Shown piece after piece: positions 1 through 8,852 of a stretch of 64,000 nucleotides of DNA. Position numbers and translations under genes: made by a program. The notes below the pieces were generated by a model. The model saw only the letters and a program-made list of their open reading frames with translations, ran no database searches and was not told the DNA's origin. Source of the stretch: an uncultured Chloroflexales bacterium (GTDB taxonomy: Bacteria > Chloroflexota > Chloroflexia > Chloroflexales > Chloroflexaceae). The stretch covers positions 20,300 to 84,299 of the forward strand of contig CAKZSI010000044.1 in assembly GCA_937918935.1 (NCBI GenBank), written 5' to 3'. Each line of letters opens with the position of its first letter. The first letter of the stretch is position 1.

Positions 1-488
1 CGCCAGCACCGGCCCCCGCGCCCGTGGTTGACCTGAGCCCGCCGGTGCGCCTGGTGATCCCGGCGATCGGGTTGGAGGCTGCCACCGTGCCGGTGGGCGC
101 CGATGAGACCGGCGCATTTGTGGTTCCCGATCACGATGTAGGCTGGTTCAGCGGGAGCGCGAGGCCCGGCGAGGGCGAGAACATCGTGCTGTGGGGGCAC
201 GTGCTGCCGTTTATGGCGCGGCCGCACATCCCGGCGCCGTTTGCGCGTCTGCGTGAGGTGGGCGCGGGGGCGCAGGTGGTGCTCTACGATGCCTCCGGGC
301 AGCGCCATGAGTACGTGGTGACGCAGCAACTGCGCGTCGCTCCCGAACAGATCGACTTGCTCTTTCCGCAGGGTCGCGAAGTGGTGACGATCATCTCCTG
401 CAGCGGTGACAGCATCGTTGTTGGCGGCGCTGTGGTTGATTTCACCGAGCGCCTGGTGGTCATTGCGGAGCCGAGGCGGTCGTCGTAG
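1..488 (+). CDS. Sortase-like transpeptidase, 5' end outside window
   Basis: This is the C-terminal part of a sortase-family cysteine transpeptidase. The frame is open from the left edge with a Pro/Ala-rich stretch, so the true start lies upstream; the GTG at 24 is probably not the start. The catalytic signature is visible: a His in LWGHVLPF, a Cys in SCSGD and an Arg in ERLVV near the end. It is a close paralogue of the complete gene at 18767-19432, which has a lipoprotein signal and a TP-rich linker before the same domain. Sortases join surface proteins to the envelope. The substrate cannot be named, because no LPxTG-type protein is seen nearby. The sub-class (D/F-like) is uncertain. Confidence 0.8.
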   Translation, partial: PAPAPAPVVDLSPPVRLVIPAIGLEAATVPVGADETGAFVVPDHDVGWFSGSARPGEGENIVLWGHVLPFMARPHIPAPFARLREVGAGAQVVLYDASGQRHEYVVTQQLRVAPEQIDLLFPQGREVVTIISCSGDSIVVGGAVVDFTERLVVIAEPRRSS

Positions 489-754
489 CTTCACTGTCCG
501 GGAGGGTGTAGCCCTCGCGGGCATACCTCACTGGTCTGTAACGTAAGTTGCCTTGCATTGCTGCCCCCCTTCGAGCCTCCCCCAACGGGGGGAGGCGCCG
601 GGCGCTCTCCCCAGCCCGGGGTGGGGGTTTAGCGAAAAACGCAGTTCATAGACCACTCACGTCCCCGCCGGAAGGATGTTGAGCAAGCTTTGCCCGCACA
701 TTTTGCAGGTCCGCAGTTGGATCGCCGGACCATGCACAGCCATGGAGTAGAGCT

Positions 755-1630
755 ATGAATCAGACTGATCATCGAAAAGGACGCATTGGCAGGGTCGCCC
801 TGCTCGTGGCGCTGCTGGCAGCACTGCTGGGAGCGCTGCCGGTCGTAGCTCAGGAAGGGCCGACCGCGGGGCCGGTGGGCGATGAAGCGCTCCCCGAACA
901 GGGCGGGGGACTGGTGGTGTTTCTTCCGGTGGTTGGCCGCGCGAGGGCCAATGTTCAGCTAACCCTGCGCCCGGTGCCGCTCGAGCGCGTGCAGCGGGGG
1001 ACCGTTCTGTCAGTCGAATTTCGTCTGACGAACGTCGATCAGGTCGCTGCTCCCTCAACCCTGATCAACCTCTCCTACGCCTCGCGCCTGCTGATCTTTA
1101 CCGAAACTGCGCTTGATCCTCGAGATGCGCAGGTTAGCTTTGACGATACGCGGGTGACGGTACGGGTCAACAACCTGGCGCCGGGCGAAACCCGTACCGG
1201 GCGGATCAACTTCTTCGTGCGCCGCGACGCGCCGATCGGCGACCGTATCCCGCTCTACGCGACCTTCCAGTGCCCGGTGCGCACCTGCCGCACTCCCCTG
1301 GTGCAGGTGGAGGTCATTCGCAATGAAGAAGAGGGCGTCGGAGGGACCTTCAGTCTCAGCGTGTCTCCCGACCGGGGGCCGCCCGGTACCGCCCATGTCT
1401 TCACCGGCGCTTTCTTCGCGCCTGGCGAAGAGATCGTGACCTGGTTGAACACGGAAACTGACGTCGTGCCGCTTGACATCATCACCACTGCTGATGGGGC
1501 GGGGCGCATCCGCATCGTGTTCGGGACGGGGGAACTGGTCCCTGGCTTCTACAGCCTGGTTGCCCACGGCGAACGCAGCGACATTACCGGGGTCGGAGCC
1601 TTCATCGTGACCGGGCCGGGGGTGCCGTAG
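755..1630 (+). CDS. Secreted protein, unknown function, Ig-like C-terminal part
   Basis: This is a 291-residue protein with an N-terminal signal peptide: basic residues, then a hydrophobic run ending near VVAQ at about residue 32. GGAG lies 7 bases before the ATG. After the signal comes a short VVFLPVVGR segment that resembles the (Y/F)LP tails of the secreted DUF4397 proteins in this window. Next is a beta-rich region (about 65-190) with two Cys in the QCPVRTCR motif. A second beta-sandwich-like region (about 200-285) starts with SLSVSPDRGPPGT, typical of Ig-like or filamin-type extracellular domains. I do not recognise a named family. An extracellular structural or adhesive role is plausible but unproven. 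Confidence 0.65.
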   Translation: MNQTDHRKGRIGRVALLVALLAALLGALPVVAQEGPTAGPVGDEALPEQGGGLVVFLPVVGRARANVQLTLRPVPLERVQRGTVLSVEFRLTNVDQVAAPSTLINLSYASRLLIFTETALDPRDAQVSFDDTRVTVRVNNLAPGETRTGRINFFVRRDAPIGDRIPLYATFQCPVRTCRTPLVQVEVIRNEEEGVGGTFSLSVSPDRGPPGTAHVFTGAFFAPGEEIVTWLNTETDVVPLDIITTADGAGRIRIVFGTGELVPGFYSLVAHGERSDITGVGAFIVTGPGVP

Positions 1631-1640
1631 GTTCCATCGA

Positions 1641-1757
1641 GCAGGGGTAGGGCCAGACCAGGTTTCCCCTGACCCCTGCCAAACTGGCGAGGCGACCACC
1701 GGCGCCCGCCTCGCAAGCAGGAGCGTGGCGAACCCGGGGTTCCCCACGCTCCTCCCA
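1641..1757. repeat. Dispersed palindrome family A, two copies
   Basis: Two copies of an imperfect inverted repeat (1641-1680 and 1717-1755) have the core GGGGAAACC / GGTTTCCCC flanked by CAGGGG...CCCCTG arms. Related elements occur at more than ten other intergenic sites in this window. Confidence 0.75.
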
Positions 1758-1779
1758 ATCCTCCCCCGTGGCGCTCGTG

Positions 1780-2685
1780 TCATATCGGCGCTGTGGCGTT
1801 CCGCCGGAGGAGCCGCGCGGCGAAGGCGCTGAGGCCGCGCTGCCCGAAGAGCCGCACGTAGTCCTCCGTCGCCACAAGTGGCCCTGGATCGGCGCCGCCG
1901 TTGCGCTCGCGCAGGTGCCAGCGGTGCTGCATGATCCAGCAGTAGAGATCGGCCTCGGTGCGCCCCGGAAAAGCCTCCAGCGCCCGGGTCTCGCGAATAA
2001 CCTGCACCACCGGCAGGTAAACCCGGTTGTACCACGAAACAACCGCTTCCTGAAGTGTAATCTCGCGGCCCGCCTCCTGACCCATGAAGTAGCGATGGGC
2101 ATTAATGTGGGCGATCAGGTCTAGATACCCGCCCGGTTCGCTGAACTCAATACGCTGGTCGGGGCGCAGATCGGCCAGGCCGGTCCACTCCAGGAAGTCG
2201 CTGTACTCCTCCTTACGCAGCAGGTCGCGTATGCTCAGATCGGGCGCGAGGGGCACGTCAACCACCAGTTCGGTGACCAGGGCCTCAATCTCGCGCTGGC
2301 CCTGCAGGCGCGCCACCGAGATGCGGTGGTGGCCGTCTTTGACAAAGAAGACATCGCCGAGTTTGTACAACTCGACGGGGGGCAGGCCACGCGCCTCGCG
2401 GTAGGCGCGATCCACCGACAACCAGCGCTGTCTGGTGATTTCGTTGCGGGGGGCGAACTGCCGGTCGAAGTCGGCATACCGCCCCTCGCTGCCAATAATA
2501 CGTTCGAGGGGCGCCATCTGGAGACCGAGGTGGTGCTGACCGCGCACATTGAGACGGGCGCGAACGTCATCAAAGGAAAGCAAGTCGTTGGGCGTGCGGG
2601 TCAGCAGGGCCAGCACCTGGCCGAGGAAGGCCTTGCGCCGCGCCCGGTCAAAGTTATCGCGGGTGATCTGACCGATCCAGGACAT
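1780..2685 (-). CDS. ParB/sulfiredoxin-like domain protein
   Basis: About 301 residues. The start is taken as the ATG at 2685, which has AGGAG 8 bases upstream; an in-frame extension to 2712 has no such support. The central segment FFVKDGHHRISVARLQG matches the DGHHR box of the ParB N-terminal/sulfiredoxin-like fold, which binds nucleotides or phosphate. The rest is mainly helical and includes a conserved-looking W-rich C-terminal part (SWYNRVY, WIMQHRWHL). There is no helix-turn-helix of a chromosome-partitioning ParB and no parA neighbour, so this is not a segregation gene. It stands alone between repeat-rich intergenic regions. Its role is unknown. Confidence 0.6.
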   Translation of the reverse strand: MSWIGQITRDNFDRARRKAFLGQVLALLTRTPNDLLSFDDVRARLNVRGQHHLGLQMAPLERIIGSEGRYADFDRQFAPRNEITRQRWLSVDRAYREARGLPPVELYKLGDVFFVKDGHHRISVARLQGQREIEALVTELVVDVPLAPDLSIRDLLRKEEYSDFLEWTGLADLRPDQRIEFSEPGGYLDLIAHINAHRYFMGQEAGREITLQEAVVSWYNRVYLPVVQVIRETRALEAFPGRTEADLYCWIMQHRWHLRERNGGADPGPLVATEDYVRLFGQRGLSAFAARLLRRNATAPI

Positions 2686-3007
2686 AGGTATGCTCCTGCC
2701 ACGTCGCACCACGCTGTGGACCGGTTGGTCGAACGGTGACGAACCTCCGTAGCCGTTCCGGTCTCAGCCCAGGGGTAGCACAGGGCGTCAATCTTTGCAA
2801 GGTTCATTGTTGCGCTGTCAACTTTCATGCGGCTGTGCCGTGAGACCATGGGCAATGAAGGAGAATTGTCCTGGGATGGCGCCGCCTTCCCAACGCCTCC
2901 CGCAGGATGGCCAGCACGGGAGGCGCGGCCCTCCGCACCTCCCAGAACGTAATCTGGTAGGAGAGCCGCGCCCTCCCAGACCCTTGCGAAGAGGGTCTGT
3001 TTTCACA
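2686..3007. other. Intergenic region with hairpins
   Basis: No gene is supported here. It holds family B palindromes (GGGAGGCGCGGCCCTCC and a GCGCCCTCCC partner, about 2917-2977) and a terminator-like hairpin at 2977-3003. Confidence 0.5.
2977..3003 (+). terminator. Terminator-like hairpin with T-run
   Basis: The stem is CAGACCCT (2977-2984) pairing with AGGGTCTG (2992-2999), with a 7-base loop and then TTTT. The orientation suits plus-strand transcription, although the flanking genes are on the minus strand, so it may block antisense reading. Confidence 0.45.
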
Positions 3008-3649
3008 TCAGGTGGGTTCCGCGGCGATTTCCAGCACGCGGTAGCCAGCCGTATTGATGACCCTGGTCTGCCGGTAGACCGTTTCAACCGCATCGTGGTA
3101 GCCATAGGAGAGGTGGATGTGCCCGTGGATCAGGTAGCGCGGGCGGAAGCGGTCCATCAACCAGAGGAAGGCGTGGAAGCCCTGGTGGGCATAATCGGGG
3201 CCGTTGTGAATGCCGAAGGGCGGGGCGTGGGTGATCAGGATGTCGAGGTAGCGCCCGAAGCGCGCGTGGTTGAGCAGCATCCAGGGAACCAGGCGCCAGA
3301 CGCGGCGCATCATTTCGGCCTCAGTGTACATATGGGCGCCCTCGGGCTTGTAGCGGAGCGAGCCGCCCAACCCGGCAATCAGCAGTCCCGCGTGGTGTAC
3401 GCCGCGCCCCTCCAGGTTAACCGCGCCGCGTGCTTCGTGGAGCAGAGCGCCGTTGGATTGCAACTCGGGCGCGTCGTGGTTGCCGTGGACGTAGAAGCAG
3501 GGCACGCTTAGCATGGTTACGATGAACTCGACATAATAATAGGGTAAATCGCCGCAGCCGAGCACCATCGCGATCGCGCCAAAGCGCTGTTTGATGTTCA
3601 AACTGTAGATTGAGGGAACGACCTCATCGCTGACGGTGAGAATTTGCAT
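3008..3649 (-). CDS. Calcineurin-like metallophosphoesterase
   Basis: A 213-residue cytosolic protein of the calcineurin-like phosphoesterase superfamily, which uses a two-metal site to hydrolyse phosphomono- or diesters. The metal-binding motifs are visible in order: SDEVV near the N-terminus (a variant of the usual DxH), GCGDLP, GNHD, THAPPFG and GHIH. The substrate cannot be inferred. It starts 24 bases after the stop of the histidine kinase gene (3674-5173) on the same strand, so the two probably share a transcript. No strong ribosome binding site is seen, which fits translation following the kinase gene. Confidence 0.85.
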   Translation of the reverse strand: MQILTVSDEVVPSIYSLNIKQRFGAIAMVLGCGDLPYYYVEFIVTMLSVPCFYVHGNHDAPELQSNGALLHEARGAVNLEGRGVHHAGLLIAGLGGSLRYKPEGAHMYTEAEMMRRVWRLVPWMLLNHARFGRYLDILITHAPPFGIHNGPDYAHQGFHAFLWLMDRFRPRYLIHGHIHLSYGYHDAVETVYRQTRVINTAGYRVLEIAAEPT

Positions 3650-3673
3650 CGGGTGTGATGGTGTTCCTGCGCT

Positions 3674-5173
3674 TCACCGTGATGCGGGCAGGGGTGCTCC
3701 ATCGTTCGCCTCCACCTCCAGGGTGGGCTGTTGGAGGGGCTCGACGGGTGCGGGGTGTGGGGGGAGCGGCAGCCAGATGGCGAAGGTGCTGCCCCGGCCA
3801 GGGGCGCTGGCGACGGTCGCGTAGCCGTGGTGCGCCTCGGCGACCCGTTTGACGATGGACAAGCCCAGGCCAGCGCCGCCGCTGTAGCGCGATCGGGAGC
3901 GATCGGCGCGGTAGAAGCGGTCGAAGATGTGCGGGAGATCTTCTTCGTTGATGCCCACACCGGTATCGGAGACAGTCAGCAGGGCGAAGCCATCGCGCTG
4001 CTCCAACCCGAGGGTCACCGTGCCGCCCGGCGGGGTGTACTGGAGGCCGTTTACGCCGAGGTTAAGCAGGGCCTGCTTCAGCCGATCGCGGTCACCCGGC
4101 ACGGTGACCTGATCCTCCGCGCCGATCCGCAGGGTCACACCGACGGCAAGGGGGCGCAATTCGCGATAGACCTCGAGCAGCAGGGTATCGAGTTCGACCG
4201 GCTCGAAGCGCACCTGTACCCGCGCGTCGCTCTGCGCCAGCAGCAGCAGGTCGTTCACCATGCGGATGAGACGTCCGGTTTCACGGCGCATATCGGCCAG
4301 GGCCTCGCGGGCGAGTTCGGGGTTGTTCAACCCGCCGCGCTCCAGTACCTCGAGGTTGCCCTGCATGGCGGCCAGGGGGGTGCGCAACTCATGGCTGACA
4401 TCGGCGACGAAGCGCCGTTGAGCGTTAAACAGCTTCTCCAGGCGCTCCAGCAGTTCATTCATCGTCACTGCCAGGCGATGGAGTTCATCCTGCTGCGGCG
4501 GCACCGGCACGCGCTGGGCCAGGTCCTCGGCTCGAACGATGCTCTGCGCAGTGCGGGTAATCTCGTCAATCGGCGACAGGGCCCGCCGGGAGAGGAGCGC
4601 CGTGCCGACAGCGGTCATCAGCAGGGCGATGGCCCCGCCGCCGAGCAAGATCCCGGTCAGCATGCGCAGGGTCGTTTCCACGTCGCGCAGGGGGCGCCAG
4701 ACCTGCAGGTAGCCGACCACCCGATTGTTGCTCTGTAGCACCAGCGGAGTGACCAGGGAGACCAGGTTAATGCCGTCTATTTCGTGCGTAGTGGTCAGAC
4801 CGGTGGCCACACTCTCGGCGCCGAGGGTCAGGGCTTCGGGGGCGAGCGGCAAGTTGTGCCCGTCGAGGTTTGGTGTGCTGTTGAGCAATCTGCCGTTGCG
4901 GTCGAAGACCTGTGCGCCGAGGTTGGGGTTATTGAAGATCTGGATGAACTCGCTGCGCAGGTAGGGGTCAAGTTCGCCGGTAGGGGTGCGTACCGGTTCC
5001 AGCCCGCCGGCGTTGAAGATGGCGCGTACCTGGCGCGTGGCCGCCCACAGATCGCGCTGCACGCCAGCTAGCAGCGCCTGGCGCACCGAGAAGTAGATCC
5101 CGCAGCCCAGCAGCAGCAGGGCCAGGGCGAAGAAACCGGTATAGGCAAGTGTCAGGCGGGTGCGAAACGGCAT
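3674..5173 (-). CDS. Two-component sensor histidine kinase (HAMP)
   Basis: A 499-residue membrane sensor kinase. Two transmembrane segments (about 8-30 and 150-175) flank a periplasm-facing sensor region. They are followed by HAMP (about 178-235), the dimerisation/phosphoacceptor domain with SHELRTPLA (His261), and an ATPase domain with the N box NLGVNGLQYTPPGG, the G1 box DTGVGI and the G2 box GGAGLGLSIVKR. The start at 5173 (MPFRTRLTLAYTG) was chosen because it puts the first membrane helix at the N-terminus; the frame is open further upstream but there reads antisense to meaB. No response regulator gene is adjacent, so the partner must be elsewhere. Confidence 0.88.
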   Translation of the reverse strand: MPFRTRLTLAYTGFFALALLLLGCGIYFSVRQALLAGVQRDLWAATRQVRAIFNAGGLEPVRTPTGELDPYLRSEFIQIFNNPNLGAQVFDRNGRLLNSTPNLDGHNLPLAPEALTLGAESVATGLTTTHEIDGINLVSLVTPLVLQSNNRVVGYLQVWRPLRDVETTLRMLTGILLGGGAIALLMTAVGTALLSRRALSPIDEITRTAQSIVRAEDLAQRVPVPPQQDELHRLAVTMNELLERLEKLFNAQRRFVADVSHELRTPLAAMQGNLEVLERGGLNNPELAREALADMRRETGRLIRMVNDLLLLAQSDARVQVRFEPVELDTLLLEVYRELRPLAVGVTLRIGAEDQVTVPGDRDRLKQALLNLGVNGLQYTPPGGTVTLGLEQRDGFALLTVSDTGVGINEEDLPHIFDRFYRADRSRSRYSGGAGLGLSIVKRVAEAHHGYATVASAPGRGSTFAIWLPLPPHPAPVEPLQQPTLEVEANDGAPLPASR

Positions 5174-5273
5174 CGGCGGGTCCACAAAAGAATACCCCTG
5201 AATCCACGACGCGCCGTGTATGGCGCTATGGTGAGTGTAGCGCGAATCGCTCGTCCAGCGCAAGTGCAATACG

Positions 5274-5396
5274 TTGGAGGGGCGTGGGGCAACCCGGTTG
5301 CTCCACGCCCCTGCTCGAGGGGAGGGGTTGGGCAGGCAGTGCTCTCGGTCGCCGGATGAAGTTGGGGAAGCCAGGTTGCCCCACGACCCTGCCCGA
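5274..5396. repeat. Dispersed palindrome family A, two copies
   Basis: Copies at about 5275-5315 (GGGGCGTGGGGCAACC / GGTTGCTCCACGCCCC) and 5361-5395 (GTTGGGGAAGCC / GGTTGCCCCACG). They lie between the kinase and meaB genes. Confidence 0.75.
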
Positions 5397-5453
5397 GGGG
5401 GACGGGCAGCGCCCTTCCAGGAAAAGCTACGCCGGTGGTGCGCGGCGCTGCTT

Positions 5454-6431
5454 CTAGCCGTGGAACAGGGCGTTAAACAACTCCTCGGCGCTGCCATACG
5501 GATCGCGCTCGCGACTGGCGATGCGGGCCACCAGGTCGTGCCAGGCCTGACCGCGCAGCCGTTCGAGGGCCAGTTCCTGTACCGCCGCGGCCAGTTCGCG
5601 TTCGGCGGCGTGGCGCGCGCGCGCGTCGGCCAGCCCCGTCTCGCGCAGGTATGCCAGGTGGCGCGTGGCGGCGTCCACAATTGCCGCGCTCCCGGTGGAG
5701 GTGGTAGCTACCGCAGTGAGCACAGGCGGTTCCCATTCGCCGGGTTGCCGGTCGGCCAGATGGAGCATGGCCCGCAACTGGCGCACGGTCTTATCGGCGC
5801 CCTCGCGGTCGGCTTTATTGACTACGAACACGTCGGCGATTTCGAGCACGCCGGCCTTGATACTCTGCACATCATCGCCCATACCGGGCACTTCGACCAC
5901 CAGGGTGGTGTGGGCGGCGCGGGCGATGTCCACCTCCCCCTGGCCGGCGCCGACCGTCTCGATCAGCACCACCTGGAAGCCGGCGGCGTCGAGCATAGCC
6001 ACGGCATCGGCGGTGGCGCGGGCCAGCCCGCCGAGGCGACCGCGGCTGGCCATCGAGCGAATGAACACCCCGGGATCGCCGCCCAGGGCCTGCATGCGGA
6101 TCCGATCCCCCAGCACCGCCCCGCCGGTGAACGGTGAGGTCGGATCCACGGCCACAACGCCAACAGTGACCCCCCGGCTGCGCCACTCCAGCGCCAGCGC
6201 GGTGACCAGCGTGCTCTTCCCCGCGCCCGGCGGCCCGGTGATCCCGACCACGTGGGCGTTGCCGGCGTAGGGATAGGCGGCGGCCAGCAGTTCGCGGGCC
6301 TGGGGGCCGCCGGTCTCCACCATGCTGATCGCCCGGGCCAGGGAGCGCCGGTCACCTACGCGCAATCGCGCAACAAGATCCTGACTATTCACACCACTCC
6401 TGCGCAACGCCGTCTCATTCGCGGGAGACAC
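5454..6431 (-). CDS. meaB: Methylmalonyl-CoA mutase-associated GTPase MeaB
   Basis: A 325-residue G3E-family GTPase (MeaB/ArgK). It gates delivery and repair of adenosylcobalamin in methylmalonyl-CoA mutase-type enzymes. Visible features: P-loop GPPGAGKS (66-73), [30 protein letters not shown] (switch region) and NKADREGAD (guanine specificity). The GTG start at 6431 has AGGA about 9 bases upstream and overlaps the end of the B12-domain gene by 17 bases, so the two are translationally coupled. A shorter start (GTG at 6392) is possible. Co-transcription with a mutase B12-binding subunit supports the assignment. Confidence 0.93.
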   Translation of the reverse strand: MSPANETALRRSGVNSQDLVARLRVGDRRSLARAISMVETGGPQARELLAAAYPYAGNAHVVGITGPPGAGKSTLVTALALEWRSRGVTVGVVAVDPTSPFTGGAVLGDRIRMQALGGDPGVFIRSMASRGRLGGLARATADAVAMLDAAGFQVVLIETVGAGQGEVDIARAAHTTLVVEVPGMGDDVQSIKAGVLEIADVFVVNKADREGADKTVRQLRAMLHLADRQPGEWEPPVLTAVATTSTGSAAIVDAATRHLAYLRETGLADARARHAAERELAAAVQELALERLRGQAWHDLVARIASRERDPYGSAEELFNALFHG

Positions 6432-6822
6432 TCACGTGATCCTGGATGAACCTGACAATGTCCTGGGTGGAAGCGCCCGGCCCGAAGACCTCGGCGATCC
6501 CGTGCTGCGCCTTGAGGATGGCCGCGTCCGCGTCCGAGATGATGCCTCCTGCCACGACGAGCACATCGTCCATCTGCTGCTCTTTAAGCAACTGGGTGAC
6601 CTTCGGCAGAAGGGTCATGTGGGCGCCGGATAGGATGGACAAACCGATGACATCAACATCCTCCTGCAACGCCGCCTCGACGATCATCTGGGGGGTCTGT
6701 TGCAACCCGGTGTAGATCACCTCCATGCCCGCATCACGCAGGGCGCGCGCGATCACCTTTGCCCCGCGGTCGTGGCCATCGAGGCCGGGCTTGGCGACGA
6801 GCACGCGGATTTTTCGCTCCAT
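6415..6822 (-). CDS. Methylmalonyl-CoA mutase B12-binding (C-terminal) domain protein
   Basis: A 135-residue stand-alone cobalamin-binding domain of the methylmalonyl-CoA mutase small-subunit type. It carries the base-off/His-on motif DGHDRG (Asp15, His17, Gly20), the [12 protein letters not shown] segment and [11 protein letters not shown]. Such proteins pair with a separate catalytic subunit; none is in this window, so it must be encoded elsewhere. The ATG is at 6822, with GGAGG about 7 bases upstream. It is followed directly by meaB with a 17-base overlap. The likely process is propionyl/methylmalonyl-CoA interconversion, but a related acyl-CoA mutase cannot be excluded. Confidence 0.9.
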   Translation of the reverse strand: MERKIRVLVAKPGLDGHDRGAKVIARALRDAGMEVIYTGLQQTPQMIVEAALQEDVDVIGLSILSGAHMTLLPKVTQLLKEQQMDDVLVVAGGIISDADAAILKAQHGIAEVFGPGASTQDIVRFIQDHVSVSRE

Positions 6823-7108
6823 CGGGGTGACCTCCTGGCAGTGCGGCGCGGGCCGGGGCCCGTCCGGCGCAGTTTTGAACGCTCCTTACGATGGGCTGAA
6901 TTATAACATGCCCGCGATGGACGGCGGATCTGCCGCAAGGTTGGTGCAACGTTCCAGGGGCGCGTCTGACACCCCACCGGGGCCGCGAACCATGCACGAG
7001 CCCTGTGAAGGCTGATGACCCGCATTGACGCGCCAGCGCCTTTGTGTTACGTTGAAAAACGGGAGGGCGAAGCCCTCCATAAACCTTGATAAAAATGGAG
7101 TTATAGCT

Positions 7109-7480
7109 ATGCCGAAGCTGACCGTAGCAGGGAAAACGCTGGAAGCGCCGTCCGGGCAGCGTCTGGTGCTGGCGATCGAGGAAGCCGGTGTGGAAATCGG
7201 GCACCGTTGCGGTGGCTATGCGCGCTGCACGACCTGCCGGGTGACCTTTGCGGAGGGTGAACCGGCCACGATGACCCGCGCCGAGTACGAGAAGCTCACC
7301 GAGCGCGACCTCTTTGGCCACTACCGTCTGGCCTGCCAGATCGTCTGCGACCACGATATGGTGATTGATGAGGTCAGTATGACCCGGGAAAATCAGGGCT
7401 GGACCGACACCGGTCCCGCTCCTGAGCCCACGGTCACTCCCGAGGCGGTGTTTTACCCCATCGATGAACTGAGGTCCTGA
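7109..7480 (+). CDS. 2Fe-2S ferredoxin
   Basis: A 123-residue plant/cyanobacterial-type 2Fe-2S ferredoxin, a soluble one-electron carrier. The cluster ligands are Cys34, Cys40 and Cys43 (C-x5-C-x2-C in RCGGYARCTTC) and Cys76 (LACQIVC). The start at 7109 has TGGAG 8 bases upstream; the frame extends to 7025 but that part lacks a signal. The C-terminal 25 residues after SMTRENQGW are Pro/Thr-rich and variable. It is divergent from the B12-domain/meaB genes. Its redox partner is unknown. Confidence 0.92.
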   Translation: MPKLTVAGKTLEAPSGQRLVLAIEEAGVEIGHRCGGYARCTTCRVTFAEGEPATMTRAEYEKLTERDLFGHYRLACQIVCDHDMVIDEVSMTRENQGWTDTGPAPEPTVTPEAVFYPIDELRS

Positions 7481-7512
7481 GAGCTGGCAGCGGGTCGCGT
7501 CGCGATCGTTTT

Positions 7513-7590
7513 TGGGAGGGCAAGGCCCCTCCCAGACCCTTTCGCAGGCAGGGGCATGGTGCAACCTGGCTTCCCCCTTTCCCAGGTGCG
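7513..7590. repeat. Palindromes of families B and A
   Basis: The family B hairpin GGGAGGGCAAGGCCCCTCCC (7514-7533) is followed by a family A copy with GGCAGGGGCATGGTGCAACC and GGCTTCCCCC (7546-7580). They lie downstream of the ferredoxin gene. Confidence 0.65.
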
Positions 7591-7767
7591 TCTATCTCTA
7601 CGCTGTCACTTTGCCCGTGGTGAGCGGCCGCAGGCCCCCGAAGATCTTCCCTTCCTGGCGCGGCGAAGTCGCGCCAGGAAGTGGAAAGCGCGGAGGGGGA
7701 TAGCCCTCGGAACCTCCTCGCGGGGGAAACTGCGGCAAGGAACAACGGATCGTTATCGCCTCAATCG

Positions 7768-8520
7768 CTACTCCAGCGCCTGCTGAATCACATCCTCAAA
7801 CACCCGGAAGGGCAGCGCGCCGCGCAGCAACTGGCCATTGACCAGAAAGTTGGGCGTGGAGTTGACTCCAAAGCGTGCCGCGGCGCCCTGTTCGTCGTCA
7901 ATGCGACGCAGTGTGGCCGGGTCGTCGAGGCAGGCGCCGAAGGCGGCGCCGTCGAGCCCCAGGTCACCGGCGAACTCCATGAACACCTCACGGTCGCGTT
8001 TGGGCACGCCGCCCCACTCTTCCTGATGGGTGGCGAAGAGGCGCTCATACATGGGCCAGAACTGCCCCTGCTCGGCGGCGCACTGGCCCGCGGCGGCCGC
8101 CAGGGTGGCCGAGGGGTGAATGTCGGCCAGGGGAAAGTCGCGCGCCACGAAGCGGACCGCCCCGGTTTGCACGTAGGACTCGATGATCTGCGGGCGCGTG
8201 TCGCGGAAGAACTGCTGACAGAACGGGCACTCGTAGTCGGTGAACTCGATGAGCAGCACCGGCGCGTCGGGCTCGCCGAGGGCGCGCGGGTCATCGGGGC
8301 GCAGTTGCAGAGCCTCGGCAATGTCGGGCAGCGGAGGGCGAGGCGCGGGTGTGGGTATTCGCTCTGGATCAATCGGGGCAAGGGTGGGGCGCGCCTGGAG
8401 GGCAACGCTGGTCTGCATCTCCTCCAGCGCCGAGCGGGTAGGTGCGGGCGGCGCATAGGCGCCGCAGGCGGCGAGGAGCAGCCCGGTGGCGACGAGCAGC
8501 ATGCGGGTGAACAGGCGCAC
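7768..8520 (-). CDS. DsbA-family thioredoxin-fold lipoprotein
   Basis: A 250-residue exported thiol-disulfide oxidoreductase. The start is the GTG at 8520, with AAGGAG 7 bases upstream. The signal peptide ends in the lipobox LLAAC (Cys19), so the protein is anchored outside the membrane. A Pro-rich linker leads to the thioredoxin fold (about 85-250), with the active site ECPFCQQ (Cys98, Cys101), a helical insertion, and the cis-Pro loop STPNFLVNG. This is the DsbA/BdbD-like group that oxidises Cys pairs in secreted proteins. No DsbB-like partner is adjacent. Confidence 0.9.
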   Translation of the reverse strand: MRLFTRMLLVATGLLLAACGAYAPPAPTRSALEEMQTSVALQARPTLAPIDPERIPTPAPRPPLPDIAEALQLRPDDPRALGEPDAPVLLIEFTDYECPFCQQFFRDTRPQIIESYVQTGAVRFVARDFPLADIHPSATLAAAAGQCAAEQGQFWPMYERLFATHQEEWGGVPKRDREVFMEFAGDLGLDGAAFGACLDDPATLRRIDDEQGAAARFGVNSTPNFLVNGQLLRGALPFRVFEDVIQQALE

Positions 8521-8852
8521 ACGTAGCTCCTTCTGACGATATGCGTTTCGGGTATTATATCAGACCCATCCGCGGGGTGCGAGCCGGTCTATCAGGCTCT
8601 CAGGGTTCGTGCCACGTCCGCCTCCCACGGTAGGGTGTAGGGCGATGTAGTTGCCAGACAGGATCGAAAAACCTGGGGTTTGAGGTAAGACGCAAAGACG
8701 TTGCAACAGCCCTGGCCGGACTCTACGCTTTTCCTCAACGATCTGCCCATAGAGGGCATCCACATACGCTGAAGATACGTAGTAATGACACACAAGGTGG
8801 CTGCATGCTGAGATGCACAAATGCGCCACAATTTGGAAGCAAAGGAGCCTGT
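8521..8852. other. Intergenic region, divergent promoters expected
   Basis: No gene supported. The region lies between the divergent DsbA-like and DUF4397 genes and must hold both promoters. I see no convincing paired -35/-10 boxes, RNA or repeat. The last 13 bases carry the AAAGGAG ribosome site of the downstream gene. Confidence 0.4.

Noticed and set aside
1780..2685. Chromosome-partitioning ParB
   Set aside because: Only the ParB/sulfiredoxin-like box is present. There is no helix-turn-helix, no parA neighbour and no parS-like site.
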